Part shown: piece after piece, positions 9,699 through 18,530 of the stretch
Layout: each line of letters begins with the position of its first letter
Position numbering within the stretch: the first letter of the stretch is position 1
NCBI GenBank assembly: GCA_027592945.1
Contig: JAQCJP010000005.1
Location: 1 to 38,660 of the forward strand
Reading direction: 5' to 3'
Source: Planctomycetota bacterium
GTDB taxonomy: Bacteria; Planctomycetota; Planctomycetia; Pirellulales; UBA1268
Length of the DNA stretch: 38,660 bases
The notes under the pieces: generated by a model
The model's input: only the letters and a program-made list of their open reading frames with translations
Told to the model about the DNA's origin: nothing
The model's database searches: none
Program-made: the position numbers and the translations under genes

Positions 9699-10916
9699 AT
9701 GCCAGCGGGGCGGGCCGAGATGCTTGCGTGGATCGACCGGCAGCAGGATCGGCTGCTGGAGACGGTCGCGGCCTGGGCGGGAATCAGCTCCTGGAGTCGC
9801 GATCCGGGTGGGATCGAGGCGATGCAAACCGCAGCAGCCCAGGCCTTTGGCTGCCTCGGGCCGGTCAGCCGGATTCCGGCGCGCCCCCGCGAGGAGATCA
9901 CCGACACCGGCGAGGAGCGTTTGGTCGCCGTCGCAGATATCCTGTCGGTGCGGCGGGAGGCTGCCGCAGCTCGCCCCCGGGTTCTGCTTGGCATCCATCT
10001 CGACACGGTTCATCCGCCGGGGCCCGCCTGCCCGCCGGTGGAACTCGCCGAGCATGGCCGCATCCTCCGCGGCCCTGGCGTCGCCGACGCCAAGGGTGGC
10101 CTGGCGGTGATGCTGGTTGCGATCGAGGCCTTCGAGCGGTACGGACCGGCCGACCGGCTCGGCTGGGAGGTCTTCATCAACGCCGACGAAGAGCTTGGCT
10201 CGCCGGGCTCCGGTCCGTTCCTCGCAGAGGCGGCGGCTCGCAACGATCTCGGGCTGCTCTACGAGCCGGCGATCGACGACGCCGGCACGCTGGCCGGGGC
10301 CCGCAAGGGCTCGGGCAACTTCACGATCGTCATCCGCGGCCGGGCGGCTCACGCCGGCCGCCACTTTGCAGACGGCCGCAACGCCCTGACGGTCGCCGCC
10401 CGGCTGGCCCTGGCCTGCGATCGGCTCAACGCCGCCGGCCGCGACCTGACCGTCAACGTCGCGGCCCTCCACGGCGGCGAGGCCTTCAACGTGGTGCCCG
10501 ACCTGGCGGTGCTGCGGGTCAACGTGCGGGCCACCACCGCCGACGACGCCGGTTGGGCAACCAGCCGGCTGCAGGAGGCCGTCACGCAGGCCGATGACAC
10601 CGAGGGCTGCTCGGCCACGCTGCATGGAACCTTTCACTGCCCGCCCAAGCCGCTCGACGCCCTGACGCGGGCCCTGCTCGAGCGGGTGACGGCCGCCGGC
10701 GCGACGCTGGGGCTGGGCATCGAGCAGCAGCCGACCGGCGGGGTCTGCGACGGCAACAAGCTCGCCGCTGCCGGGCTGCCGACGATCGACACGCTCGGGG
10801 TACGGGGAGGCGGCATCCACAGCCCTGCTGAATACCTCGTGGTCGAGAGCCTCGTCGAACGCGCCAAGCTCTCGGCGGTTGTGCTCGCGGAGCTCGCCGC
10901 AAGGGGGCTGCCGTGA
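9699..10916 (+). CDS. M20-family metallohydrolase (ArgE/DapE/CPG2-like)
   Basis: HLDTVH, GPGVADAKGGLAVML, NADEELGSPGS, AHAGRHFADGRNAL and GGVCDGNKLAAAGLPTIDTLGVRGGGIHSPAEY are M20 metal/catalytic motifs. Directly upstream of astA. Confidence 0.85.
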   Translation: MPAGRAEMLAWIDRQQDRLLETVAAWAGISSWSRDPGGIEAMQTAAAQAFGCLGPVSRIPARPREEITDTGEERLVAVADILSVRREAAAARPRVLLGIHLDTVHPPGPACPPVELAEHGRILRGPGVADAKGGLAVMLVAIEAFERYGPADRLGWEVFINADEELGSPGSGPFLAEAAARNDLGLLYEPAIDDAGTLAGARKGSGNFTIVIRGRAAHAGRHFADGRNALTVAARLALACDRLNAAGRDLTVNVAALHGGEAFNVVPDLAVLRVNVRATTADDAGWATSRLQEAVTQADDTEGCSATLHGTFHCPPKPLDALTRALLERVTAAGATLGLGIEQQPTGGVCDGNKLAAAGLPTIDTLGVRGGGIHSPAEYLVVESLVERAKLSAVVLAELAARGLP

Positions 10917-10998
10917 GCGACCCGCGAGCCGCCCGAGGCGGCCCCGATGATAGCCCTGAAAGACCGTTGGCCGACGCAGCCCGACAAGGAGTGACGGA

Positions 10999-12030
10999 AT
11001 GTTCGTGATTCGCCCAGTGCGAGCTGACGACCTCGACGGGCTGGTCGCCCTGGCCGGCCTGACCTCCTTTGGTCTGACCACCCTGCCGCGCGACGCCGAC
11101 TATCTGGCAGGTCGAATCCGTGACTCGGAAGAGGGCTTCCGCCGCCTTGGCGACGAGCGGCCCCGGGGTGAGGCCTATCTGTTCGTCCTGGAAGACACGA
11201 CCAGCGGGCGGCTCGTGGGGACCGCCGGCATCATTTCCAAGGTCGGGGGCTTCGAACCGTTCTATGCCTACCGGATCGAGACCAGCGTGCACGAGTCGAA
11301 GATGCTCGGCATCCGCAAGGAGATCCAGACGCTCCATCTCGAGGCGGAACACGACGGCCCCTGCGAGATCGGCAGCATGTTTCTCCACCCCGACACCCGC
11401 TCCCGCGGAATCGGCCGCGTCCTCTCGCTGTCACGTTTCTTGTTCATTGCCGAGCATCCCTGGAGCTTCGACGAGACGGTGATCGCCGAGATGCGGGGCG
11501 TGATCGACGATTCGGGCCGCAGCGACTTCTGGGACGCGGTTGGCAAGCACTTCTTTGAGATCGACTTCCCCAAAGCCGACTACCTGAGCCTGCTCAACAA
11601 GCGGTTTATCGCCGACCTGATGCCGCACCATCCGATCTACATTCCGCTCCTGCCACCGGCGGCGCAGGCCGTGATCGGCCAGGTCCACCCCGACACGCGG
11701 CCCGCCCTGGCGATTCTCGAAGGCGAGGGCTTTTCGTTCACCGGGATGGTCGACGTTTTCGAGGCCGGGCCGGTCGTCAGCTGCCCCCGCGATGAGCTGC
11801 GGCTCGTCCGCCAGAGCGAGCGGACAGCGGTGGTCGAGCTGAGCGACACGCCTGCCGATGCGGGCGAGTGGATCGTCGGCACCTGCGGGATCAGCTTCCG
11901 GGCCTGCCGGTCACCGCTCGAGCGGCTGGCCGACGGAGGCGTGCGGCTGCCCCGGGAGGCGGCCGCCGCCCTGGGGGTCGAGCCGGGCGACACGATCCGA
12001 ATCGGCCCCCTGCGGAGCAGCAAGCCATGA
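10999..12030 (+). CDS. astA: Arginine N-succinyltransferase
   Basis: MFVIRPVRADDLDGLVALAGLTSFGLTTLP..., FYAYRIETSVHESKMLGIRKEIQTLHLEAEHDGPCEIGSMFLHPDTRSRGIGRVLSLSRFLFIAEHP: strong AstA signature; followed by astD and astB. Confidence 0.92.
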   Translation: MFVIRPVRADDLDGLVALAGLTSFGLTTLPRDADYLAGRIRDSEEGFRRLGDERPRGEAYLFVLEDTTSGRLVGTAGIISKVGGFEPFYAYRIETSVHESKMLGIRKEIQTLHLEAEHDGPCEIGSMFLHPDTRSRGIGRVLSLSRFLFIAEHPWSFDETVIAEMRGVIDDSGRSDFWDAVGKHFFEIDFPKADYLSLLNKRFIADLMPHHPIYIPLLPPAAQAVIGQVHPDTRPALAILEGEGFSFTGMVDVFEAGPVVSCPRDELRLVRQSERTAVVELSDTPADAGEWIVGTCGISFRACRSPLERLADGGVRLPREAAAALGVEPGDTIRIGPLRSSKP

Positions 12031-13526
12031 GCCACGCAGCGACGCCAGCCGCCGCACAGTACATCGCGGGCCGCTGGGTCCGTGGTGGCGGATCACGGTT
12101 CGCCTCGACCAGCCCGGCGACGGGAGAGACGGTCTGGTCTGGCGAGTCGGCCGCCGCGGCGGACGTCGCCGCTGCAGTCGCCGCTGCCCGCGAAGCCCAG
12201 CCCGCCTGGGCTGCCCGCTCGGCCGCCGAACGGATCGCCCTGCTGGAGGCCTGCAGCCGCGAGCTCGAGTCGGGCGGGGCCGAACTGGCGGCGGCCATTT
12301 CGCTGGAAACGGGGAAGCCGCGGTGGGAGGCCACCGGTGAGCTGGCGGCCATGGTCGGCAAGGTGCCGGCCACGATCGCTGCCTGGCAGGCGCGGCAGCA
12401 GGACGAGGTCAGCGGCGAGCCTGGCAGCGGCGGCGATGTCGCGGCCACTCGCTACCGTCCCCACGGCGTCTTGGCCGTCCTCGGCCCGTTCAACTTTCCC
12501 GGCCACATCCCCCACGGCCACATCGTGCCCGCCCTGCTGGCCGGCAATACCGTCGTCTTCAAGCCGAGCGAGCTGGCCCCGCTGGCTGGCCGGCGGATGC
12601 TTGAAAGCTGGGAGCGGGCGGGACTGCCTCCCGGCGTGATCAATCTGGTGCAGGGCGGGCGGGAGACGGGCGAGGCGTTGGCGGCCCACCCCGCGCACGA
12701 CGGGATTCTCTTCACCGGCAGCTATCAGACCGGCGTCGCCCTCCGGCAGATGCTGGTGGCGGAGCCGGGCAAAATGCTGGCCCTGGAACTGGGCGGCAAC
12801 AACCCGCTGGTCGTCCACGACGTGGACGACCTCGATGCCGCCGCCAGCCTCACGATCCTCTCGGCCTATCCCTCCGCCGGCCAGCGATGCACCTGCGCCC
12901 GCCGGCTGATCGTGCCGGAGTCGTCCCGGGGGCAGGCCTTCATCGACCGGCTCACCGCTCGGATCGCCGGGATTCGCGTCGGCCTCCCGGCCGATGAGCC
13001 GGAGCCCTTTATGGGGCCGGTGATTCACAAGGCGGCCGCCCGTCAGCTGCTTGAAGCCCAGGCCGATCTGCTGGCCCGGGGCGGCGTCGCCCTGCGGGCG
13101 ATGGAACAGCAACGGGGCATCGCCACGCTCCTCTCACCGGGGCTGATCGACGTGACCGACGTGGCCCACCGGCATGACGCCGAGTGGTTCGGCCCGCTGC
13201 TCCAGCTCGTTCGGGTGCCCGACTTCGAGGCCGCGATCGCCGAGGCCAATGCCACCACCTACGGCCTGGCCGCCGCCCTGCTGAGCGACAGCCGCCCGCT
13301 CTGGGAGCATTTCCGCCGCGACGTGCGGGCGGGGGTGGTCAACTGGAACCGGCAGACGACCGGCGCCTCGGGACGGCTCCCCTTTGGCGGCGTCGGCCAC
13401 AGCGGGAATCATCGCCCCAGCGGCTTCTTCGCGATCGACTACTGCGGCTATCCGGTCGCCTCGCTCGAACGGGAGCGGGTCGGGCCACCGCCTCTGCCCC
13501 CGGGCTTGGGCGCGGAAGCCGGCTGA
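12027..13526 (+). CDS. astD: Succinylglutamate-semialdehyde dehydrogenase
   Basis: ALDH fold: RPHGVLAVLGPFNFPGHIPHGHIVPALLAGNTVVFKPSELAP, LALELGGNNPLVV, SAGQRCTCARRLIV. ATGA overlap with the astA stop. Confidence 0.92.
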   Translation: MSHAATPAAAQYIAGRWVRGGGSRFASTSPATGETVWSGESAAAADVAAAVAAAREAQPAWAARSAAERIALLEACSRELESGGAELAAAISLETGKPRWEATGELAAMVGKVPATIAAWQARQQDEVSGEPGSGGDVAATRYRPHGVLAVLGPFNFPGHIPHGHIVPALLAGNTVVFKPSELAPLAGRRMLESWERAGLPPGVINLVQGGRETGEALAAHPAHDGILFTGSYQTGVALRQMLVAEPGKMLALELGGNNPLVVHDVDDLDAAASLTILSAYPSAGQRCTCARRLIVPESSRGQAFIDRLTARIAGIRVGLPADEPEPFMGPVIHKAAARQLLEAQADLLARGGVALRAMEQQRGIATLLSPGLIDVTDVAHRHDAEWFGPLLQLVRVPDFEAAIAEANATTYGLAAALLSDSRPLWEHFRRDVRAGVVNWNRQTTGASGRLPFGGVGHSGNHRPSGFFAIDYCGYPVASLERERVGPPPLPPGLGAEAG

Positions 13527-13539
13527 ACGAGATTGACCA

Positions 13540-14877
13540 ATGCAGGCGATGGAACTCAACCTCGATGGCCTCGTCGGCCCGACCCATCACTACGGCGGGC
13601 TGGGCCTGGGCAATCTCGCCTCGCAGCGGCACCGCCACCAAGTCTCGAATCCGCGGGCGGCAGCCCTCGAAGGGCTTGCCAAGATGCGGCTGCTCGTGTC
13701 GCTGGGCCTTCCACAGGCGGTCCTCCCGCCGCAGGAACGGCCGCTCATCCCGGCGCTCCGGCGGCTTGGCTTTGCCGGTGGCGACCGGGCGGTCGTGGCG
13801 GCCGCCGCCCGCACGGCTCCCGGCCTCCTCTCGGCAGCCACCAGCAGCTCAGCGATGTGGGCGGCCAACGCGGCGACCGTCTCCCCCGCTGCCGACACTG
13901 CCGACGGCCGTCTCCATCTCACCCCGGCGAATCTCGTCAGCCAGTTTCATCGCTCGCTCGAGCCGCCGGGCACCGCCGCCGCCCTGGCCCGGATCTTTCC
14001 GGCGACCGATCGGGTCACGATCCATCAGCCGCTGCCGGCCAGCTGCGAACTGGCCGACGAAGGGGCGGCCAATCATCTGCGGATCTGCCGGACCCATGGC
14101 GAGCCTGGCCTCGAGGTCTTCGTGTATGGCCGCGACACCATCGGCACCCCCGGCGGCCGGCACCCGGCCCGCCAATCGCTGGCCGCGTCGCAGTCAGTCG
14201 CCCGGCTGCACGGCCTCGCGGCCGCCCGCACGCTCTTCCTCCGGCAGCACCCCGCCGCGATCGAGGCGGGCGTGTTTCACAACGACGTGATCGCGGTGGC
14301 AAACGAGCATCTGCTCTTGGCCCACGAGCGGGCCTGGGCCGAAGGCCCGGCGGCTGCCGCGGCGATCCGCGAGGCTTTTGCCAACGGCTGCGGCGGGGAC
14401 CTCGTGTTGATCGAGGTGAGCGAGCGGGAGCTCACCCTGGCCGACGCCGTCTCGACCTACTTGTTCAACAGCCAACTGGTCACGCTCCCCGCCGGCGGAA
14501 TGGCATTGATCTGCCCGGCGGAGTGTCGCCAGCACGAGGCCACCAGCCGCTGGCTCGACGGCCTGCTCGCCGCCGACAATTCCGTGGTGGCCGTGCATCC
14601 GGTGGAGGTGCGGCAGAGCATGCAAAACGGCGGCGGGCCGGCCTGCCTGCGGCTGCGGGTGGTGCTCAGCAAAGCAGACCTGGCAGCTGTGCATCCGGGG
14701 GTCGTGGCGACGCCGAGGCTCCTCGATGTGCTCGAGGCCTGGGTGCGGCGGCACTACCGCGACCGGCTGACGGTCGAGGATCTCGCCGATCCGGCGTTGC
14801 TCGACGAGGTCTCTCAGGCACTCGACGAACTCACCGGGCTGCTCGACCTGCCAACGCTGTATCCGTTTCAGCGGTGA
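13540..14877 (+). CDS. astB: N-succinylarginine dihydrolase
   Basis: LDGLVGPTHHYGGLGLGNLASQRHRHQVSNPRAAALEGLAKMRLL..., SMQNGGGPACLRLRVVLS: characteristic AstB. Confidence 0.93.
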   Translation: MQAMELNLDGLVGPTHHYGGLGLGNLASQRHRHQVSNPRAAALEGLAKMRLLVSLGLPQAVLPPQERPLIPALRRLGFAGGDRAVVAAAARTAPGLLSAATSSSAMWAANAATVSPAADTADGRLHLTPANLVSQFHRSLEPPGTAAALARIFPATDRVTIHQPLPASCELADEGAANHLRICRTHGEPGLEVFVYGRDTIGTPGGRHPARQSLAASQSVARLHGLAAARTLFLRQHPAAIEAGVFHNDVIAVANEHLLLAHERAWAEGPAAAAAIREAFANGCGGDLVLIEVSERELTLADAVSTYLFNSQLVTLPAGGMALICPAECRQHEATSRWLDGLLAADNSVVAVHPVEVRQSMQNGGGPACLRLRVVLSKADLAAVHPGVVATPRLLDVLEAWVRRHYRDRLTVEDLADPALLDEVSQALDELTGLLDLPTLYPFQR

Positions 14878-14912
14878 GCGGAGCACGGCCGCAGGGGCGA
14901 AGTCCCGGGGGT

Positions 14913-15026
14913 TGGGCGAGAGTGAACGTGGATTGGGCGGGTTGGTGGTGAACGCGGGTTGGCAATCGAGAGTTGGGCGGCCCAATGTCCCGCCGTTCCC
15001 CCGGCTCGCGCCGGGGGGCTTTGATG
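14913..15026 (+). repeat. Copy A of a dispersed hairpin repeat family
   Basis: ATTGGGCGGGTTGGTGGTGAAC...AGTTGGGCGGCCCAA...CCCCCGGCTCGCGCCGGGGGGCTT; inner palindromes TTGGGC-G-GCCCAA (14973-14985) and CCCCCGG-ctcgcg-CCGGGGG (14998-15017). Matches copies at 16389-16540 and 18531-18662. Confidence 0.85.
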
Positions 15027-15106
15027 GAAAAGGGGACTGGCTCCGAGCGAAGCGAGGTTTCTGCCCCCTTGTCCAGCACGAGGACGCACGGAATACGGGT
15101 TCGCGA

Positions 15107-15238
15107 GGGGTGAGCCCGTGCCAATCGAGCGGCGTAGAAATCCGAGCGGAGTCAGGATGACGAAGCGAGGAGTTCTCCGAGCGAGCGGAGGGCAGGATGC
15201 CCACAGCGAGCGTCCGCAAGATGGCACGGGCTCACCCC
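15107..15238. repeat. Structured element bounded by a 16-bp perfect inverted repeat with two REP-like sub-hairpins
   Basis: GGGGTGAGCCCGTGCC (15107-15122) and GGCACGGGCTCACCCC (15223-15238); interior has two related units GCGGAG-TCAGGATGA-CGAAGCGAG and GCGGAG-GGCAGGATGCC-CACAGCGAGC. Confidence 0.75.
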
Positions 15239-15258
15239 GAGCCCGCGAAATGATTGCA

Positions 15259-16353
15259 TCAGGCTGGCTGTGCTCGTCGAGGGCGGCGGATGACGGGGAC
15301 AAGCAGTCCGGCGGCGGCGAGCATCAAAGCGACCGTGCCCGGCTCGGGGACGACCGAGAGCGAGTAGAGATCCTGGGAGAGGCCGCCGCCGTCGTCGGAA
15401 ATCAACAGCAGGCTCGTCGAGCCGTCGGCCAGCGGCGGGCCGTAGGTCATGCCCTCGAAGTTGGAACTTCCGAAGGAGCCCTCCCAGAGGAGCGTCTTGG
15501 CCAGAGGCGTGAAACCGCCAGCGTCGATCGTCGGTAGCGCGGAGACGTCGCTGGCCGCGAGCAGATCAACCCCGTAAAGCCGGGAGCGAAACGTCGGCAC
15601 GACCGCGCCGCCAAGTTCCCGCTCGAGCACGAGCAGCGTCGTCGCCGACCAGGGGAGGACATCGACCACCCCGCTCCGCTCGGCCGAGATGAAGGGATTG
15701 AGGGCGGAGATCGGGTCGGTGCGGTAGGCCCATTGGCCTGCCGGCGTGAGCGTCTCGGCAAACCGTTGAATCCGCACCCACGTGCCAGCGGTGGTCGTGG
15801 AGAGCGGGCCGTCGGGCACCAGAGCCTCCTCGTTGGCGGTCCAGAGGCCGCCGGGGCCGTAGGCGAGCGACTCGAGGCCCATGTTGCTCTGCACGTTGGC
15901 CGATGCGTAGATCGCCGGCACACTCACCCCGCCGAGCGTGCCGCCGGTCACGGCGTCGAACTGCGTGATCGTCGAGGCGACCTCATCGGCCACGAACACG
16001 GTCCCGGTGCCGGCTCGATAAGCGATTCCCTCGGAATCACTGCCGAGGCCCGGGGCGGCAAGCGAGCCGGTCACCGCAGCCGACGAGATAAAGCCTGTCG
16101 CCGGGTCGACCGCGATTCCCACGGTCCAGAGCGACCCCGCCCCGTTGTCGCCAACCGCGAGGTAGTCGCTGCCACCGGTCCAGGTCAGGCCGCTGAGTTC
16201 GGCAGCGGCGGTGCTGCCGGAGGAGAGGGCGACGACGCCCTGGCCGGGGTCGATCACCGCGGGCAGCGCGGCCGCCACCGGCCGGCCACTACCCCAAAGG
16301 CACGCGACCGCCCCGACCACGCGGCACACGATCAGCAGCCGAACCGCTCGCAT
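15259..16353 (-). CDS. PEP-CTERM protein with esterase-like/phytase-like (PF13449-type) beta-propeller domain
   Basis: ELSGLTWTGGSDYLAVGDNGAGSLW..., DSEGIAYRAGTGTVFVADE, GLESLAYGPGGLWTANEEALVPDGP, NFEGMTYGPPLADGSTSLLLISDDGG; C-term VVPEPGTVALMLAAAGLLVPVIRRPRR. Start at MRAVRLLIVCRVVGAVACLWG. Confidence 0.82.
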   Translation of the reverse strand: MRAVRLLIVCRVVGAVACLWGSGRPVAAALPAVIDPGQGVVALSSGSTAAAELSGLTWTGGSDYLAVGDNGAGSLWTVGIAVDPATGFISSAAVTGSLAAPGLGSDSEGIAYRAGTGTVFVADEVASTITQFDAVTGGTLGGVSVPAIYASANVQSNMGLESLAYGPGGLWTANEEALVPDGPLSTTTAGTWVRIQRFAETLTPAGQWAYRTDPISALNPFISAERSGVVDVLPWSATTLLVLERELGGAVVPTFRSRLYGVDLLAASDVSALPTIDAGGFTPLAKTLLWEGSFGSSNFEGMTYGPPLADGSTSLLLISDDGGGLSQDLYSLSVVPEPGTVALMLAAAGLLVPVIRRPRRAQPA

Positions 16354-16388
16354 CACCACACCTCCACCTCCAAAGTCTACCACCTCCA

Positions 16389-16540
16389 TGGAAGCCCCTC
16401 GGCGCGAGCCGGGGGGACGGCGGGCCGTTGGGCCGCCCAACTCCCGATTGCCACCCAGCCTCCATCACCAACCCGCCCAATCCGAGTTCACAACCAAGCC
16501 ATCCCCGACACTTCGCCAGCCGACGGCGGGCCGTTGGGTT
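16389..16540 (-). repeat. Copy B of the dispersed hairpin repeat family
   Basis: Reverse complement aligns with copy A across ATTGGGCGGGTTGGTGATG...TTGGGCGGCCCAACGGCCCGCCGTCCCCCCGGCTCGCGCCG; also has a 17-bp direct repeat GACGGCGGGCCGTTGGG at 16416-16432 and 16522-16538. Confidence 0.85.
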
Positions 16541-16727
16541 TTCCCATGCGGGTTGTCCGCCGGGGCCGGCGGTGACGTGCTCGTGCGCCGGGGGATTTTG
16601 CTACAGGGTGCTCGTCCGGCCGAATGAACGTCGCTGCTGAGGCGCAAAGATTCCCCGGCTTCTGCGCGTGCCTCCGACCGCCCCCTCCCCCTAGAAACCC
16701 CTCAACGCGAGCCCGTACCATCTCGCC

Positions 16728-17516
16728 TCACTCCGGCAAGACCCGATGATCAAGCGCCGTCGTCTTGCCCCAGCGGAGGCTCCCGCCGATCGCAGCGGTG
16801 ATCAACGCCTTGGCCCGGGCGACAGCCTCGGCGAGCGGGAGCCCGTGGGCCAGGCCGGTGGCGATCGCGGCGGAGTAGGTGCAGCCGGTCCCGTGGGTGT
16901 CGACGCCGCGACGAAAGGGGGCGGAAAACCGCTCGCTGCCGGTGGGCGTCACGAGGATGTCGGTGGCGACGCGGCCGCCGAGATGGCCTCCCTTGAGGAG
17001 AAACGGGCACCCGTAGGCATCGACGAGCCGTCGGCCGGCCGCCTCCATGCCCGCGAGGTCATCGCAGGGCTCCCCCGAGAGGATCCGCAGCTCGTCGAGA
17101 TTCGGGGTCACCACCGCGGCCCGCGGAAAGAGCAGCCGCCGATACGCGGCGATGGCAGCCGGCTTGAGGAGCGGATCACCGCTGGAGGCGACCATCACCG
17201 GATCGACGACCACCGGCAGGTCGGCTGCCGTCGCCAAGGCCCCCGCTACGGCCTTGATGATCGCCGGCGAATAGAGCATCCCCGTCTTGGCGGCCTTGAC
17301 GGGAAAGGCCTCCAGCGAGAGCCGTATCTGGGCCTCGACCACCGCCGGCCTGACCGGCTGGATCGCCTCGACCGCCCCCGGCACCTCGGCCACCACGCAG
17401 GTGATCGCCGTCTGGGCGTAGCCGCCAAGCGCCGTGATCGTCTTGAGATCGGCCTGAGCGCCCGCTCCGCAGGAGTTGTCGGAGCCGGCGATCGTGAGCA
17501 CAACCGGCGGCGTCAT
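16728..17516 (-). CDS. thiD: Hydroxymethylpyrimidine/phosphomethylpyrimidine kinase
   Basis: MTPPVVLTIAGSDNSCGAGAQADLKTITALGGYAQTAITCVVAE..., VVDPVMVASSGDPLL, VVTPNLDELRILSG, LLKGGHLGG, DTHGTGCTYSAAIATGLAHG. Confidence 0.93.
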   Translation of the reverse strand: MTPPVVLTIAGSDNSCGAGAQADLKTITALGGYAQTAITCVVAEVPGAVEAIQPVRPAVVEAQIRLSLEAFPVKAAKTGMLYSPAIIKAVAGALATAADLPVVVDPVMVASSGDPLLKPAAIAAYRRLLFPRAAVVTPNLDELRILSGEPCDDLAGMEAAGRRLVDAYGCPFLLKGGHLGGRVATDILVTPTGSERFSAPFRRGVDTHGTGCTYSAAIATGLAHGLPLAEAVARAKALITAAIGGSLRWGKTTALDHRVLPE

Positions 17517-18469
17517 GCCCGCCGCCGCCGGGCGACCAGAAAGAGCCCCGCCGCCGCCGCGGCCGCCAGCGGCAGCACCGGCTCCGGAACCGCCGTCGCC
17601 TCGACGAGGGCGTCGACATTTGCGGTCATATCGGGCGTCACGGGCTGCGTGTCGAGAAAGGAGTAGGCGACATACCCCGCCGGGCTCGCCGAGGCCGCCG
17701 TGTCGGCGGCGTCGGCCGCCGAGAGACCGGCCACGAAGGTGCCCTGGGTCTCGGTGATGTCGAAGATCCATTGATGCGCAAAGCCCTGGCCAGCGGCCGC
17801 CGCTGCGGCAGCGTCGAGCGTCGCCTGGTCGGCGTTGGCCCCGCTACCGACGTAGACCGGAAAGAGCGCTGAGTTGGTGACGCCCTGCGGGGCCGAGCCG
17901 AGGATCGCGGCCAGGGCTGCGGCATTGGCGGCGGCCGTGGCCGGGTAGCGGACAGCCGAGAGATACTTGGGATTGACGTAGAGGCTGAAACCCTGCCCCT
18001 GGCCATTGGCGAGCGTCCGCAGGGAGGTCATCGTGGTCTGCCAGTTGGCTGGGAAGCTCTCGGTCGCTCCGGAAAACTCGGCATCGACCGTGATTCCCCC
18101 GTCGTAGTCCTGCTGCCAGTTGTTGGTGGTCAGGGCCGCTGTCAGGCCCGCCGCCGGATCCTGATTGGCCCAGTCGAAGGTGGGCGGGGCGTTGATCATC
18201 GCCGTGAAGACCGGCCGGGGCGTGCCCGTCCAGGCGTTTGGATAGAAGCGGCTGTTGCTGTCGAGTTTTGGGAGGATGTCGCCGTTCTCGGCGATATCGA
18301 CGGCCTTGAGAAAGACCGTGCCGACATCCGCCGGCTTCATCCCGGCCAGCGTCGGGATGCCGTCGACGCCGTTCTGGGAATACATGTACGCCGCGACCGG
18401 CTCGCCCCGGGCGGCAGCAGCAGCCAGCAGCAGGCCGGGAATCAGGAGGCCCAGCAGGTACAAACGCAT
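17513..18469 (-). CDS. PEP-CTERM protein with putative glycosidase-like ectodomain
   Basis: Signal peptide MRLYLLGLLIPGLLLAAAAARG; C-term VPEPVLPLAAAAAAGLFLVARRRRA. Stop overlaps the thiD start by 4 nt. The GH-like reading is by eye only. Confidence 0.78.
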   Translation of the reverse strand: MRLYLLGLLIPGLLLAAAAARGEPVAAYMYSQNGVDGIPTLAGMKPADVGTVFLKAVDIAENGDILPKLDSNSRFYPNAWTGTPRPVFTAMINAPPTFDWANQDPAAGLTAALTTNNWQQDYDGGITVDAEFSGATESFPANWQTTMTSLRTLANGQGQGFSLYVNPKYLSAVRYPATAAANAAALAAILGSAPQGVTNSALFPVYVGSGANADQATLDAAAAAAAGQGFAHQWIFDITETQGTFVAGLSAADAADTAASASPAGYVAYSFLDTQPVTPDMTANVDALVEATAVPEPVLPLAAAAAAGLFLVARRRRA

Positions 18470-18530
18470 GACAGCTCCTCGAGAACGATCTCGCCCTCTG
18501 AACCTACAGCCCTCCCGCAATCCCCGCAAG

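Noticed and set aside
14920-16640. ORFs sharing peptides such as APRREPGGRRAVGPPNSRLPPSLHHQPAQSEFT
   Set aside because: These are translations of the dispersed DNA repeat, not a protein family; treated as nucleotide repeats.
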